A stretch of 6,820 nt of DNA, from contig JARIEH010000333.1 in assembly GCA_029256865.1 (NCBI GenBank), forward strand, positions 1-6,820, written 5' to 3'. Of this stretch, positions 6,620 through 6,820 are shown one piece after another (the stretch's first letter is position 1; every line of letters begins with the position of its first letter). Both the position numbers and the translations under genes were made by a program. This DNA comes from Psychrobacter sp. Lineage in GTDB: Bacteria > Pseudomonadota > Gammaproteobacteria > Pseudomonadales > Moraxellaceae. The notes under the pieces are model-generated. The model did no database searches. It had not been told where the DNA came from and worked only from the letters and a program-made list of their open reading frames with translations.

Positions 6620-6740
6620 AGATAGCACCAGTTGGTTACTTTTCCCTCGTAACCGCTGCTTGAAGTATTAAAAAGAAAGAGCGAATAAACGAAATAAATA
6701 TCTCAATAATAAATCCAATAATCAAAAAAGGACTCTAATA

Positions 6741-6820
6741 ATGAACGAACATACTCTAAAAGGTGAATGGAAACAGCTAAAAGGCTCAGTAAAGCAGAAA
6801 TGGGCTGACCTAACGGATGA
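6741..6820 (+). CDS. CsbD/YjbJ-family stress-associated small protein (3' end outside window)
   Basis: The last 80 bases encode 26 residues beginning MNEHTLKGEWKQLKGSVKQK and continuing WADLTD before the window ends. This is the start of the CsbD-like family: the pattern NWKQLKGxVKxxWGxLTDDD is shared with E. coli YjbJ, and complete members are usually about 60-70 residues. AAGGA at 6728-6732, eight bases from the ATG, supports the start. The family consists of small, hydrophilic, abundant proteins linked to general stress (CsbD was found as a sigma-B-dependent gene in Bacillus), but the molecular function is not established. It is preceded by a long non-coding stretch with its own candidate promoter, so it is probably transcribed apart from dadA. 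Confidence 0.85.
   Translation, partial: MNEHTLKGEWKQLKGSVKQKWADLTD

Larger units (their letters stand above)
6436..6740. other. Intergenic region between dadA and the csbD-like gene
   Basis: About 305 AT-rich bases without a supported gene. No clear intrinsic terminator follows dadA: GTGATCAC at 6475-6482 is a palindrome but has no adequate stem or T-tract for termination. The stretch holds an imperfect inverted repeat at 6520-6549, two touching 8-base palindromes (CAATATTG 6595-6602 and GATCGATC 6602-6609), a candidate promoter at 6591-6619 and a GGTTAC/GTAACC hairpin at 6634-6654. AAGGA at 6728-6732 is the ribosome binding site of the next gene. Confidence 0.6.

Noticed and set aside
1..6820. 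A novel defence, mobile or biosynthetic system
   Set aside because: Every sizeable gene belongs to a known housekeeping or stress family; no integrase, transposase, repeat array or unexplained gene cluster was seen.

Overview
The window reads as ordinary chromosomal DNA of a gammaproteobacterium, most likely Moraxellaceae and probably Psychrobacter. That placement is inferred from the style of the proteins, the moderate GC content and the AT-rich spacers. I could not run a database search to test it. I see no mobile element, CRISPR array, rRNA, tRNA or prophage gene.

Layout, left to right. The window opens inside the 3' end of cydD. This is joined by a 4-base ATGA overlap to a complete cydC, and together they encode the two halves of the CydDC ABC transporter needed for cytochrome bd assembly. 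Converging on cydC from the minus strand is a complete class I polyphosphate kinase 2 gene (ppk2). Its intrinsic terminator sits in the short gap between the two stop codons. Upstream of ppk2, also on the minus strand, is a small zinc-ribbon PhnA/YjdM gene with its own strong terminator and a plausible promoter, so phnA and ppk2 look like separate transcription units.

A spacer of about 345 bases then separates the divergent phnA and ygfZ genes. On the plus strand follow ygfZ (folate-dependent iron-sulfur cluster maintenance) and, 71 bases on, dadA (D-amino acid dehydrogenase). After dadA comes a gene-free stretch of about 305 bases with several small dyads and a candidate promoter. The window ends 26 codons into a CsbD/YjbJ-family stress protein gene.

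The common thread is respiration, redox and stress physiology: bd oxidase maturation, NTP regeneration from polyphosphate, Fe-S maintenance, electron input from D-amino acids, and a stress-associated CsbD protein. Only cydD-cydC is clearly an operon, and ygfZ-dadA may be one. I found no convincing new system. The points worth a second look are a hexanucleotide repeat in the cydD 3' end, a DadA-specific insertion, small dyads before the csbD-like gene, and an 11-base motif shared by the ppk2 and csbD upstream regions.
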